From: JAJDIA01 sp031555145 | Lineage (GTDB): Bacteria > Bacteroidota > Bacteroidia > Bacteroidales > Tannerellaceae | Direction of reading: 5' to 3' | NCBI GenBank assembly: GCA_031555145.1 | Contig: JAVBUR010000103.1 | Coordinates: 1 to 42,957 of the forward strand | Length of the DNA stretch: 42,957 nucleotides | Shown: positions 8,087 through 16,651 of the stretch, piece by piece | How positions within the stretch are numbered: the first letter of the stretch is position 1 | How the letters are laid out: each line of letters opens with the position of its first letter | The notes under the pieces: generated by a model | What the model saw: the letters and a program-made list of their open reading frames with translations, nothing else | Told to the model about the DNA's origin: nothing | Database searches by the model: none | Translations under genes and position numbers: made by a program

Positions 8087-11000
8087 ATGAAGAATATAGT
8101 AAGATTTGCGGTTGGGAATCCGGTAACGATCAGTATGTTGATACTGGCTGTGCTGTTGTTGGGGAAGATATCCTACGACCAGTTAAGTGTGGATTTGCTA
8201 CCCGACCTGAATAACCCCCGGCTGTTCATTGAATTGAAGGCGGGTGAACGTCCGCCGGAAGAGATTGAGAAACTGTTTGTCAAGAACATCGAATCCATGG
8301 CGATCCGGCAGAGCGATGTGACGCAGGTGTCGTCGGTGGTGAAAGCCGGCTCCGCCCGTGTTACGGTAGAATATACCTGGACAAAGGATATGGACGAAGC
8401 TTTCCTCGATTTGCAAAAGGCGCTGAGTTCGTTTGCACAGAACCAGGACATCACCGAGTTCAAGATTACGCAACACGATCCGAACAGTTCGCCGGTCATT
8501 CTGGTCGGCCTGTCTCACCGGAGCATTACCGATATGGCCGAGTTGCGCAAGGTGGCCGAAAGCTATATCCGCAATGAACTGATCCGGCTCGAAGGCGTGG
8601 CCGAAGTGACATTGTCCGGTGATGAGGAGACCTCGTTGTTTATCCGTACAGACCCCTATAAACTGGATGCGTTTAAACTGACCGTGAATGATATCACCTC
8701 CCGGATCGAGTCTAACAACCAGAGTATTTCGGGTGGACGAGTATCCGAGTATGGCGTACAATACCTTGTGAAGAGTGCTACCAGTCTGGGAACAATAGCC
8801 GACTTCGAGAACCTGATCGTCGGCTATAAATCCGTTGATGCACAGGCTAGTACCTCTTCCGCTACACAGGCTGCCGCCGCAACCGCGGCGGGTGGGGATA
8901 AGGCCCCTATCTTCCTGAAGGAAGTAGCCGCCGTACAGTTTGAGAATGCAGAGCCCGAGAATATTGTCCGTATCAACGGCGAACGGAGCCTGGGGCTGTC
9001 TATCTATAAAGAGATGCGGTTCAATACCGTCAAGGTGGTCGATGTGGTCGATAAGCAGTTGGCGGTGATCGAGCAGGCCTTGCCCGGTTACCAGTTTAAG
9101 ATTATTACCAACCAAGGCTCGTTTATCAAGAAGTCGATCGACGAGGTGAAAGAGAGTGCCATCCTCGGTGTGATCCTGGCTATTATCGTTCTTTACCTCT
9201 TCCTACGCCGGTTGGGTACGACGCTGATTGTGAGTCTGGCCATTCCGGTATCTATTGTCGCTACCTTCAATCTGATGTTCTTTAATGGATTGACGCTGAA
9301 TATTATGACGTTGGGAGGCCTTGCTCTGGGAGCGGGGATGCTGATCGATAATGCCATTGTGGTGATCGAAAGCATTTTCCGGAACCAGGAGAAAGGGTTG
9401 CCGATGGAAGAAGCCTCCATTGTCGGTACATCTGAAGTCGGCGGTGCTATTACAGCCTCCACGTTGACAACCGTGGTTGTGTTCCTGCCGATCGTTTACC
9501 TGCATGGTGCTACCGGCGAATTATTCAAAGACCAGGCATGGACGGTGGCTTTCTCGCTGTTGGCCTCGTTAGTCGTGGCAGTGTTGGTGATACCGATGCT
9601 TTATAAACAGATGTCGGGAAAAAAACCATTTGTCAATGTAAAGTCCGTTCAATTCAGCAGCTATGGGAAGGTACTATATCGGCTGATCGCCCGCCGTTGG
9701 TTGGTGATTGCCTGTGCTGTTGCGCTGATTATCCTGACAGGGGTAAGTTTGCCCTTTATCGGGATGGAATATATGCCGCGGGTGGATGGAAAGAGCTTTT
9801 CCGTGCAGGTTAAATTGCCGGAGGGGACCCGACTGGAACGTACATCGGCCGCTGTGGCCAGCCTGGAGCAGTTGATTGTTGAGATATCCCAGGATTCATT
9901 GGCAACCATCTATAGCCATATCGGCGGAGGCAGCCGTTCGGAGAATGCCATCTTTGAAGGGGAACATACGGCCACCATCAAAGTGATGCTGTCGGAAACC
10001 TGCCCCGTTACGTCCGAATACCTGATTGAGCAGTTGATGGCTACTGTCGAGAATCCCGATTACCTCGAATTGACCATCAAGCAGGAAGAGAATTCGCTGA
10101 GTAACCTCCTGGGCGATGACGACGCGCCCATCGTGGTAGAAGTAAAAGGGGAAGAACTGGATGAGATCGCCGCCATAGCTGAAGAAGTACGTACGCGTAT
10201 GCTATCGGTCGACGGTTTATATAATGTGATGACTTCCATCGAAAACGGTGCGCCGGAGATTGTGATCTCCATCGACCGTACGGTCGCCGGTATCAATAAC
10301 CTGAGCGTAGCTACGGTGATTGAACAGCTCAAACAACAACTAAGCGGTAAAGAAAGCGGACAGATGGAATACCGGGGCGAGATGCGTAATATCGTCGTCA
10401 AGCTGCCGGATGTGACACTGAGTTCGCTCGAAGATGTAGTGATCCGCAACGGTGAGCAAACTTTCCGTTTGCAGGAGATCGCTACCCTCGAACAAACACA
10501 GGCGCCCAAAGAGATCTTCCGGCGGAACCAGAGCCGTATCGGCAAGGTAATGGCTAACCTGGATTCGAATAAATCCCTGGATAAGGCCGCCATCGATATC
10601 CGGGCTTCTATCGCCGGTATCGATCTGCCGGCCAAATACCAGATCACCGTCACCGGGGAAGAAGCGAAGCGGCAGGAATCCATGCAGGGCTTGTTGTTTG
10701 CCTTGTTCCTTTCTATTGTATTGGTGTATATGGTGTTGGCGTCGCAGTTCGAATCGCTGCTGCATCCGTTCACCATCCTGCTGACGATACCACTGGCGGT
10801 GGTCGGTGCCCTGCTGCTCTTCCTGATCACAGGCACGACGATCAATATGATGGGCGTGATCGGTATCGTGATGTTGGTCGGTATTGCGGTGAACAACTCC
10901 ATCATCCTGGTAGACCGTATCAACCAGTTGAAAGCTTCCGGACTGGAATTGACCGACGCTATCATACAAGCCGGGCAGCAACGTATCCGCCCGATCATCA

Positions 11001-11200
11001 TGACCAGTTTGACTACCATCCTGGCCCTCTTCCCTATGGCGTTGAGCTTTGGCGAGGGAGCTGCGTTGCGTTCGTCCATGGCGATTGCGGTGATCGGCGG
11101 GCTGGTAACCTCCACGCTGATGAGTCTGGCCGTGATCCCATGCGTCTATTATGTACTGGAACAAGCCAAGAACCGTCTATTTAAAGAAAAGGACGCATGA
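8087..11200 (+). CDS. RND efflux pump, inner-membrane permease subunit
   Basis: This encodes a 1037-aa full-length RND protein with the duplicated layout of one membrane helix, a large periplasmic loop and six to seven helices, twice. The TM4 relay motif reads GAGMLIDNAIVVIE. Asp421 fits the first relay aspartate of AcrB, and the second is Asn422. In TM10 the AcrB lysine position is Asn936 (AVNNSIILV). A low-complexity Ala/Ser/Thr stretch at about 250-270 interrupts the porter region. It shares the ATGA overlap at 11197-11200 with the next RND gene, implying coupled translation and perhaps a hetero-oligomer as in MdtB/MdtC. The substrate is unknown. Confidence 0.93.
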   Translation: MKNIVRFAVGNPVTISMLILAVLLLGKISYDQLSVDLLPDLNNPRLFIELKAGERPPEEIEKLFVKNIESMAIRQSDVTQVSSVVKAGSARVTVEYTWTKDMDEAFLDLQKALSSFAQNQDITEFKITQHDPNSSPVILVGLSHRSITDMAELRKVAESYIRNELIRLEGVAEVTLSGDEETSLFIRTDPYKLDAFKLTVNDITSRIESNNQSISGGRVSEYGVQYLVKSATSLGTIADFENLIVGYKSVDAQASTSSATQAAAATAAGGDKAPIFLKEVAAVQFENAEPENIVRINGERSLGLSIYKEMRFNTVKVVDVVDKQLAVIEQALPGYQFKIITNQGSFIKKSIDEVKESAILGVILAIIVLYLFLRRLGTTLIVSLAIPVSIVATFNLMFFNGLTLNIMTLGGLALGAGMLIDNAIVVIESIFRNQEKGLPMEEASIVGTSEVGGAITASTLTTVVVFLPIVYLHGATGELFKDQAWTVAFSLLASLVVAVLVIPMLYKQMSGKKPFVNVKSVQFSSYGKVLYRLIARRWLVIACAVALIILTGVSLPFIGMEYMPRVDGKSFSVQVKLPEGTRLERTSAAVASLEQLIVEISQDSLATIYSHIGGGSRSENAIFEGEHTATIKVMLSETCPVTSEYLIEQLMATVENPDYLELTIKQEENSLSNLLGDDDAPIVVEVKGEELDEIAAIAEEVRTRMLSVDGLYNVMTSIENGAPEIVISIDRTVAGINNLSVATVIEQLKQQLSGKESGQMEYRGEMRNIVVKLPDVTLSSLEDVVIRNGEQTFRLQEIATLEQTQAPKEIFRRNQSRIGKVMANLDSNKSLDKAAIDIRASIAGIDLPAKYQITVTGEEAKRQESMQGLLFALFLSIVLVYMVLASQFESLLHPFTILLTIPLAVVGALLLFLITGTTINMMGVIGIVMLVGIAVNNSIILVDRINQLKASGLELTDAIIQAGQQRIRPIIMTSLTTILALFPMALSFGEGAALRSSMAIAVIGGLVTSTLMSLAVIPCVYYVLEQAKNRLFKEKDA

Positions 11201-14200
11201 ACTTCATACTACATAGAAGAGTAACGATCTGTATGCTGTTTATCGCATGTACCTTCCTGGGGTATGTGTCGTATAAACAGCTGCCGGTAGAGTTATTGCC
11301 TAATGCAGAATTTCCTACGTTGTATGTCCAGGTCGGCTCCGTACAGGAGAGGGATCCGTCGTATGTGGAATCGGAAGTCATCATCCCGTTGGAGGGAGCG
11401 ATCAGCGCTGTCGGCGGGGTTGAACAGATCCAGTCACGGATAGATAGCCGCCAGTCGGTCATAGAGATCAGCTTCAAACCCAACGTCAATTTCAAGATTA
11501 CCTCCCTGCGGCTGGAAGAAAAGATCAACGAAATAGCTTCTACCCTGCCCGAAGGCTACACCGTACAGGTGCAAAAGGTGGATATTGCGCAGATGATGAA
11601 CAACTTCATGGTCTTGCAGGTGCGAGGCTCGGGAGGGGTTGACCGTGTGCGCAATGTGGTGGATATGGAGATACAGCCTGAATTGGAGAATGTGGATGGC
11701 GTCGCCTCCGTCCGTGTATACGGCGGTCGGCAGAAAGCTATCGAAGTGCAGCTCGATCCCGATATATGCAAGGCGTTGAACCTCACGCCCGCGTCCATCC
11801 GCACGATCCTGACACAGAACACCCAGGAAAAAGCCTTTGTGGGCTATACCAACGAAGCCGACAGCAAGTTCTTCGTCCATGTAAACTCTCTGTATACCCA
11901 GGTGTCCGATCTGGAGAATATCGTCGTAGCTCCGGGACCGATCCACCTGAAAGACATCGCTTCCATCTTCTTCGACCTCAAGGAAGAGACCTCTTTCAGC
12001 CGGGTGAACGGGAAGGATGCCATCTCCGTGGCACTGATGAACGACTCGCAGGCTAACCTGATTGAACTTTCACACCGGACACAGGATGCCATCGATAAAC
12101 TGAACGCCGAACTGGCGACGCAGGATGTGGAGATTGTCGTGCAGGAGAATCTGGCTGAAACGATGGAGAAGAATATCGACGATATCATCCATATGGCGTT
12201 GGTAGGCGCTCTGCTGGCGATCCTGATCCTGTGGTTCTTCCTAAAGAATGTACGCCTGGTATTCCTGATTGCGCTATCAATCCCGATATCAGTCTATACG
12301 GCTTTTAATTTCTTTTACGCCGCCGGTATTACGATCAACAGTCTGACGCTGGTCGGGATGGCGCTGGCCATTGGTATGTTGTTGGATAATAGTGTTGTGG
12401 TGTTGGAGAATATCTACCGCCTGTCGGGTACAGGTGAGACGCCTGAACGCTCGGTGCTTCAAGGCACCAAGGAAGTGTGGCGTTCGATCCTGGCAGCGAC
12501 ATTGACTACCGTAACGGTTTTCCTTCCCTTTGTTTTCTCGGACAACTTCCTGATCAAGCTGATCGGTAACCATATCGGTGTGTCGATTATCTCCACGCTG
12601 ATGATCTCGTTGATCGTGGCGTTGCTGTTTATCCCGATGGTGACGTATGTGATCCTGAAGCAGCGGAAGGCCAATAGTGTGTTCTATGAAAAGGTATCCA
12701 TCACGCAACGTCCGATCCAGATCTACCTTGTGTTGCTGAAGACGGCTATGCGTCATCCCGGCGTGACGGTGTTCGGGGCGGTGATCCTGTTGTTTGTCGT
12801 ATTGGCGCTTTCGCTGACACTGAGTCTGCAACAGATGAAGGAAGTCACTTCCGACCGTTTTAATATCTATGCCACCATGCCGGGTCGGATCACATTGGAA
12901 CAGACCGATGAAATGGTCAAGGTGATGGAAGACCGCCTGGCCGACCTGCCCGAGAAAGAAGACCTGATCTGCCGGATCAGCGAATCGGAAGCCATCCTCT
13001 CAATCACCTTGAAAGAAGACTTTGCCAAGATAGGTAAACGCGATGTGGCGGCGATCAAAGCCGATGTGTTGAAGAAACTCTCCGGCCTGAATGGTGTAGA
13101 TATCCAACTGACCGAAAGCAGTAGTGGCGGCGGTGGTTCCGGTAGTGCCGCCGCTTCGGGCATGGGCGGGACGGGTAATTTCATGCGCTTACTGGGTATC
13201 GGTGATAACCGCGAGCGGATCGTGATCAAAGGCTCCGACTATGAGATGATGCAGTTGGTGGCCGAAGATCTCCGCTACCACCTGGACGAATTGGAAAACA
13301 TCGACAACACCCGTATCTCTTCGACCGGACGGCAGGCGGAGTTGTTGCTCGACTTTGATCCCATCCTGTTGACAAGCTACGAAATTACCCAGGCGAACAT
13401 TGCTCAGGCGCTTAACTCATTAAGCCCGGAAATGTCGTCAGGCGTTAACTTTAAGGTCGGGAATGAATCGTACGATATCATTATCCGCAATGCGATCCCG
13501 GAAGAAGAAGAGGAAGAAGAGAAAGCGACAGAAGAACGAACCGTCGATGATGTCCGTAAGGTACAGGTAAAAAGCAACCAGGGCGGATTACACCAGGTAC
13601 AAGACCTGGCCTCGCTGAACTATGGCCGGGGCCGGAGCCGCATCATGCGGGTAGACCAGGACAAGCAACTGGAGGTGTTCTATACCTTTGCGCGGGATGT
13701 CTCTTCCTCTAAAAGCCTGTTGGATGCTTCCCGGGCGGATATCGACCAGTTTGTGGCCGAATATAACCTGCCGGCGGGTGTCGCCTTACAGGTGATCCAT
13801 GAAGAGGATTTGTTTGCCGACTTCAAGTTCCTGATCCTGGCGGCCGTCTTGCTGATCTTTATGATCCTCGCTTCAGTGTTCGAATCGTTGCTGACGCCTT
13901 TTGTGCTGATGTTTACCGTTCCACTGGCGGCTATCGGTTCGCTACTGGCACTGTTGCTGACAGGCAACAGCCTGATCAATGCCAATACACTGACCGGATT
14001 TTTGATCTTACTCGGTGTAGTGGTCAACAATGGGATTATCCTGATCGACTATGCCAATATCCTGCGAAAACGTGGTTATCGCCGGAACCGTTCGCTGATG
14101 ATGTCCGGCCTGTCGCGTATCCGTCCGATCCTGATCACGTCGATCACTACGGTTATAGCCCTCTTCCCGCTGGCGATGGGCGATGCGGAGTATGCCGGCG

Positions 14201-15912
14201 CTATCGGTGCCCCGTTTGCCATTACAGTCATTGGTGGGTTGCTGTTCTCGTCGCTGCTTACGCTGGTCTTTATCCCGACCGTTTGTATGGGGTTGGAGAA
14301 TACGTTGACGTGGTACCGCCGGTTGTCGCCCGGTATATGGACGCTTCACCTGGTGCTATTTGTGGCGGGTGTATGCGCGATCTGGTTGGGGGTTGACGGC
14401 ATGATGTGGCAAGCTGTCTACCTGGTGTTGCTCATTTCGCTGATCCCGGGCGTTACTTACTTTGTGCAGGCCAGCCTTCGCCAGGCGAAGTCGCAGATTG
14501 TGAACCCTGACGAAGAGATCCGGATCACCGTTCGCAACCTGGTGAAGATATACGACTGGGCCGGCCGTTTCCGGCGTGAATGGGAGAGTGGGCTGAATAT
14601 CCGCCGCCGGTTGGGTATTAGTATCGAATACCATTCGCTGAAAGACTTTGTGTCGGCTGTGTGGGTGTTTATCACGTTTGGCTACCTGATCTACTTTACT
14701 TACTTCTACCTGAGTAATCGGTTCTGGATATTTGTCTTCTCCTTTGTACTCTATGGGTTTGCTATGAATATCTGGCGGAAGATCCGCAGCTATTTGTTCT
14801 ACCGCTTTGGGGCGGGCAAAAAGATACGGTATCTGAACCGTGTGGTGTTCTGGAGTATCCCGCCTATTATCTGGCTGCTCCTGTTCCAACGGATGGATAA
14901 TCCCGGACTGGCGATTGCCATCGGTATCCTCTGGGGAATCGGTATCGCGATCTATGCCACCTCACACTATCTCTACGACAATGAAATCAATGTCGAACGG
15001 GTGAAAGGACGTTTTGCCGGTCTGCGGCGTTTCTATTTCCGGACGGTGAAGTCCATCCCGCTGCTTGGAAAAAGGCGTAAGCCGTTTAAAGCCTTGCGTG
15101 GTGTATCGTTCGAGATCAAAACCGGTATGTTCGGCCTGTTGGGACCCAATGGCGCCGGTAAGTCCACGCTGATGCGGATCGTCTGCGGTATCCTGGAACA
15201 GAGCTATGGCAGCTTGTGGATCAACGGCATGGATACGCGTGTCTATCGGGAAGAGCTACAAGGCCTGATCGGTTTCCTTCCGCAGGAATTCGGTACGTAT
15301 GAGAATATGACCTCCTGGGAATTCCTTGATTATCAAGCTATCCTGAAAGGGATCAGCGACAAGCAAGTCCGCGATGAACGCCTGGCATACGTACTCAAGT
15401 CCGTCCATATGTTTGAGCGCAAAGACCATAAGATCGCCTCTTTCTCCGGTGGGATGAAACAGCGTATCGGGATTGCCCTGATCCTGCTTCACCTGCCCCG
15501 TATCCTGATCGTGGACGAGCCTACGGCCGGCCTCGACCCCCGCGAGCGCATCCGTTTCCGTAATCTGTTGGTCGAACTGAGTAAAGACCGGATCGTGATC
15601 TTCTCCACCCATATCATCGAGGATATCTCCAGTTCCTGTAACCAGGTGGTGGTGATCAATAAGGGCGAACTGAAGTACTTTGGCGATCCGGTGGATATGG
15701 TGCGGATGGCGACGGGGAAAGTGTGGATGTTTACCATCGGTAAAGAGGCCTTCGAACAGGAACTCGATAAGTCGATGGTGGTGCATCATCGCCAGGACGG
15801 CGACATCATCCAGGTGCGTTACCTGTCGCATACGTCGCCCTATGAAGGCGCCGTCGAGACGGAAGCCAACCTGGAAGATGCCTATTTGTGTTTATTAAAG
15901 AATATGAACTAA
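11197..15912 (+). CDS. RND pump fused to six-TM linker and ABC ATPase
   Basis: This encodes a 1571-aa protein from one continuous frame with three parts. Residues 1-1035 are a complete RND permease (TM4 motif AIGMLLDNSVVVLEN with Asp397; TM10 VVVNNGIILID with Asn944 at the AcrB Lys position). Residues 1040-1297 form an unrecognised linker with about six hydrophobic helices (near 1048-1066, 1072-1090, 1152-1172, 1176-1192, 1214-1230, 1236-1257). Residues 1298-1571 are an ABC ATPase with Walker A GPNGAGKST (1316-1324), signature FSGGM (1416-1420), Walker B ILIVDEP (1436-1442) and switch His1472, all apparently intact. Normal RND proteins end near residue 1035. A Gly/Ser-rich stretch (641-659) and an acidic run (769-775) lie in the second periplasmic loop. 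No stop codon or frameshift separates the parts. The next gene is an ABC permease. Confidence 0.92.
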   Translation: MNFILHRRVTICMLFIACTFLGYVSYKQLPVELLPNAEFPTLYVQVGSVQERDPSYVESEVIIPLEGAISAVGGVEQIQSRIDSRQSVIEISFKPNVNFKITSLRLEEKINEIASTLPEGYTVQVQKVDIAQMMNNFMVLQVRGSGGVDRVRNVVDMEIQPELENVDGVASVRVYGGRQKAIEVQLDPDICKALNLTPASIRTILTQNTQEKAFVGYTNEADSKFFVHVNSLYTQVSDLENIVVAPGPIHLKDIASIFFDLKEETSFSRVNGKDAISVALMNDSQANLIELSHRTQDAIDKLNAELATQDVEIVVQENLAETMEKNIDDIIHMALVGALLAILILWFFLKNVRLVFLIALSIPISVYTAFNFFYAAGITINSLTLVGMALAIGMLLDNSVVVLENIYRLSGTGETPERSVLQGTKEVWRSILAATLTTVTVFLPFVFSDNFLIKLIGNHIGVSIISTLMISLIVALLFIPMVTYVILKQRKANSVFYEKVSITQRPIQIYLVLLKTAMRHPGVTVFGAVILLFVVLALSLTLSLQQMKEVTSDRFNIYATMPGRITLEQTDEMVKVMEDRLADLPEKEDLICRISESEAILSITLKEDFAKIGKRDVAAIKADVLKKLSGLNGVDIQLTESSSGGGGSGSAAASGMGGTGNFMRLLGIGDNRERIVIKGSDYEMMQLVAEDLRYHLDELENIDNTRISSTGRQAELLLDFDPILLTSYEITQANIAQALNSLSPEMSSGVNFKVGNESYDIIIRNAIPEEEEEEEKATEERTVDDVRKVQVKSNQGGLHQVQDLASLNYGRGRSRIMRVDQDKQLEVFYTFARDVSSSKSLLDASRADIDQFVAEYNLPAGVALQVIHEEDLFADFKFLILAAVLLIFMILASVFESLLTPFVLMFTVPLAAIGSLLALLLTGNSLINANTLTGFLILLGVVVNNGIILIDYANILRKRGYRRNRSLMMSGLSRIRPILITSITTVIALFPLAMGDAEYAGAIGAPFAITVIGGLLFSSLLTLVFIPTVCMGLENTLTWYRRLSPGIWTLHLVLFVAGVCAIWLGVDGMMWQAVYLVLLISLIPGVTYFVQASLRQAKSQIVNPDEEIRITVRNLVKIYDWAGRFRREWESGLNIRRRLGISIEYHSLKDFVSAVWVFITFGYLIYFTYFYLSNRFWIFVFSFVLYGFAMNIWRKIRSYLFYRFGAGKKIRYLNRVVFWSIPPIIWLLLFQRMDNPGLAIAIGILWGIGIAIYATSHYLYDNEINVERVKGRFAGLRRFYFRTVKSIPLLGKRRKPFKALRGVSFEIKTGMFGLLGPNGAGKSTLMRIVCGILEQSYGSLWINGMDTRVYREELQGLIGFLPQEFGTYENMTSWEFLDYQAILKGISDKQVRDERLAYVLKSVHMFERKDHKIASFSGGMKQRIGIALILLHLPRILIVDEPTAGLDPRERIRFRNLLVELSKDRIVIFSTHIIEDISSSCNQVVVINKGELKYFGDPVDMVRMATGKVWMFTIGKEAFEQELDKSMVVHHRQDGDIIQVRYLSHTSPYEGAVETEANLEDAYLCLLKNMN

Positions 15913-15924
15913 ATCATCACGGGA

Positions 15925-16638
15925 ATGCGTTTCAGACAAGTTATCTCATTGGTACCCAAACTAATCAAATATAATATGAAGATTATATTTGCCGGCAAGT
16001 TTGTCTGGTTTCTGCTGGCAGCCTTTGCCATCTTTGCCTTCTTTATGTTCCAGATTGCCTGGAACCGGGGGGAGACAAGCGAAGGGGTAGTGTATGGACT
16101 GTTGCTGTTTCCCAGTATATTGCTTGTCTTTTATCCGACGGTGTTTGGTATACAGAATGATGAAGACAACCGGATTCTGGAGATCCTGTTCGGTGTGCCC
16201 AACTACCGGTATAAGGTCTGGGGCGTGCGGTTGCTGATGATCTATCTTCTCCAGTTTGTGTTGCTGCTGGCCTTCTCCATGTTGGCAACCATCCTGTTGT
16301 ATCCCGTGAATGCGCTCGAAATGTCGGCACAACTGATGTTTCCCGTACTTTTTCTTGGCGGACTGGCGTTTATGTTTTCCACTATCACGCGTAGCGGTAA
16401 TGGTACGGCGGTGGTTATGATCGTGTTGGGCATTCTGCTGTTGTTTTCTTCCAATATGCCTTTTATCCGTAATACCTTCTGGGATATTTTCCTTGATCCG
16501 TTCCGGGTACCTAACAATATCCATCCCCTGATCTGGGAAAACACTATCCTCAAAAGCCGTATGTTCCTGCTTATCGGTAGCCTCGTCTGGCATATGATAG
16601 GTGCCTTAAATTTGCAGAAACGAGAGAAATTTATCTAA
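15925..16638 (+). CDS. ABC-2-type transporter permease
   Basis: This encodes a 237-aa protein with six hydrophobic segments and little else (near residues 24-45, 54-74, 96-120, 126-150, 157-175 and 210-228), matching a compact ABC-2 membrane domain. It contains the short cytoplasmic motif GIQNDEDNRILEILFGVP, similar to the substrate-domain loop after TM2 of these permeases. It starts 12 bp after the RND-ABC fusion and is the natural membrane partner for that ATPase domain, or for a heterodimer of the two ATPases. Confidence 0.85.
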   Translation: MRFRQVISLVPKLIKYNMKIIFAGKFVWFLLAAFAIFAFFMFQIAWNRGETSEGVVYGLLLFPSILLVFYPTVFGIQNDEDNRILEILFGVPNYRYKVWGVRLLMIYLLQFVLLLAFSMLATILLYPVNALEMSAQLMFPVLFLGGLAFMFSTITRSGNGTAVVMIVLGILLLFSSNMPFIRNTFWDIFLDPFRVPNNIHPLIWENTILKSRMFLLIGSLVWHMIGALNLQKREKFI

Positions 16639-16651
16639 AAACAATCATAGA

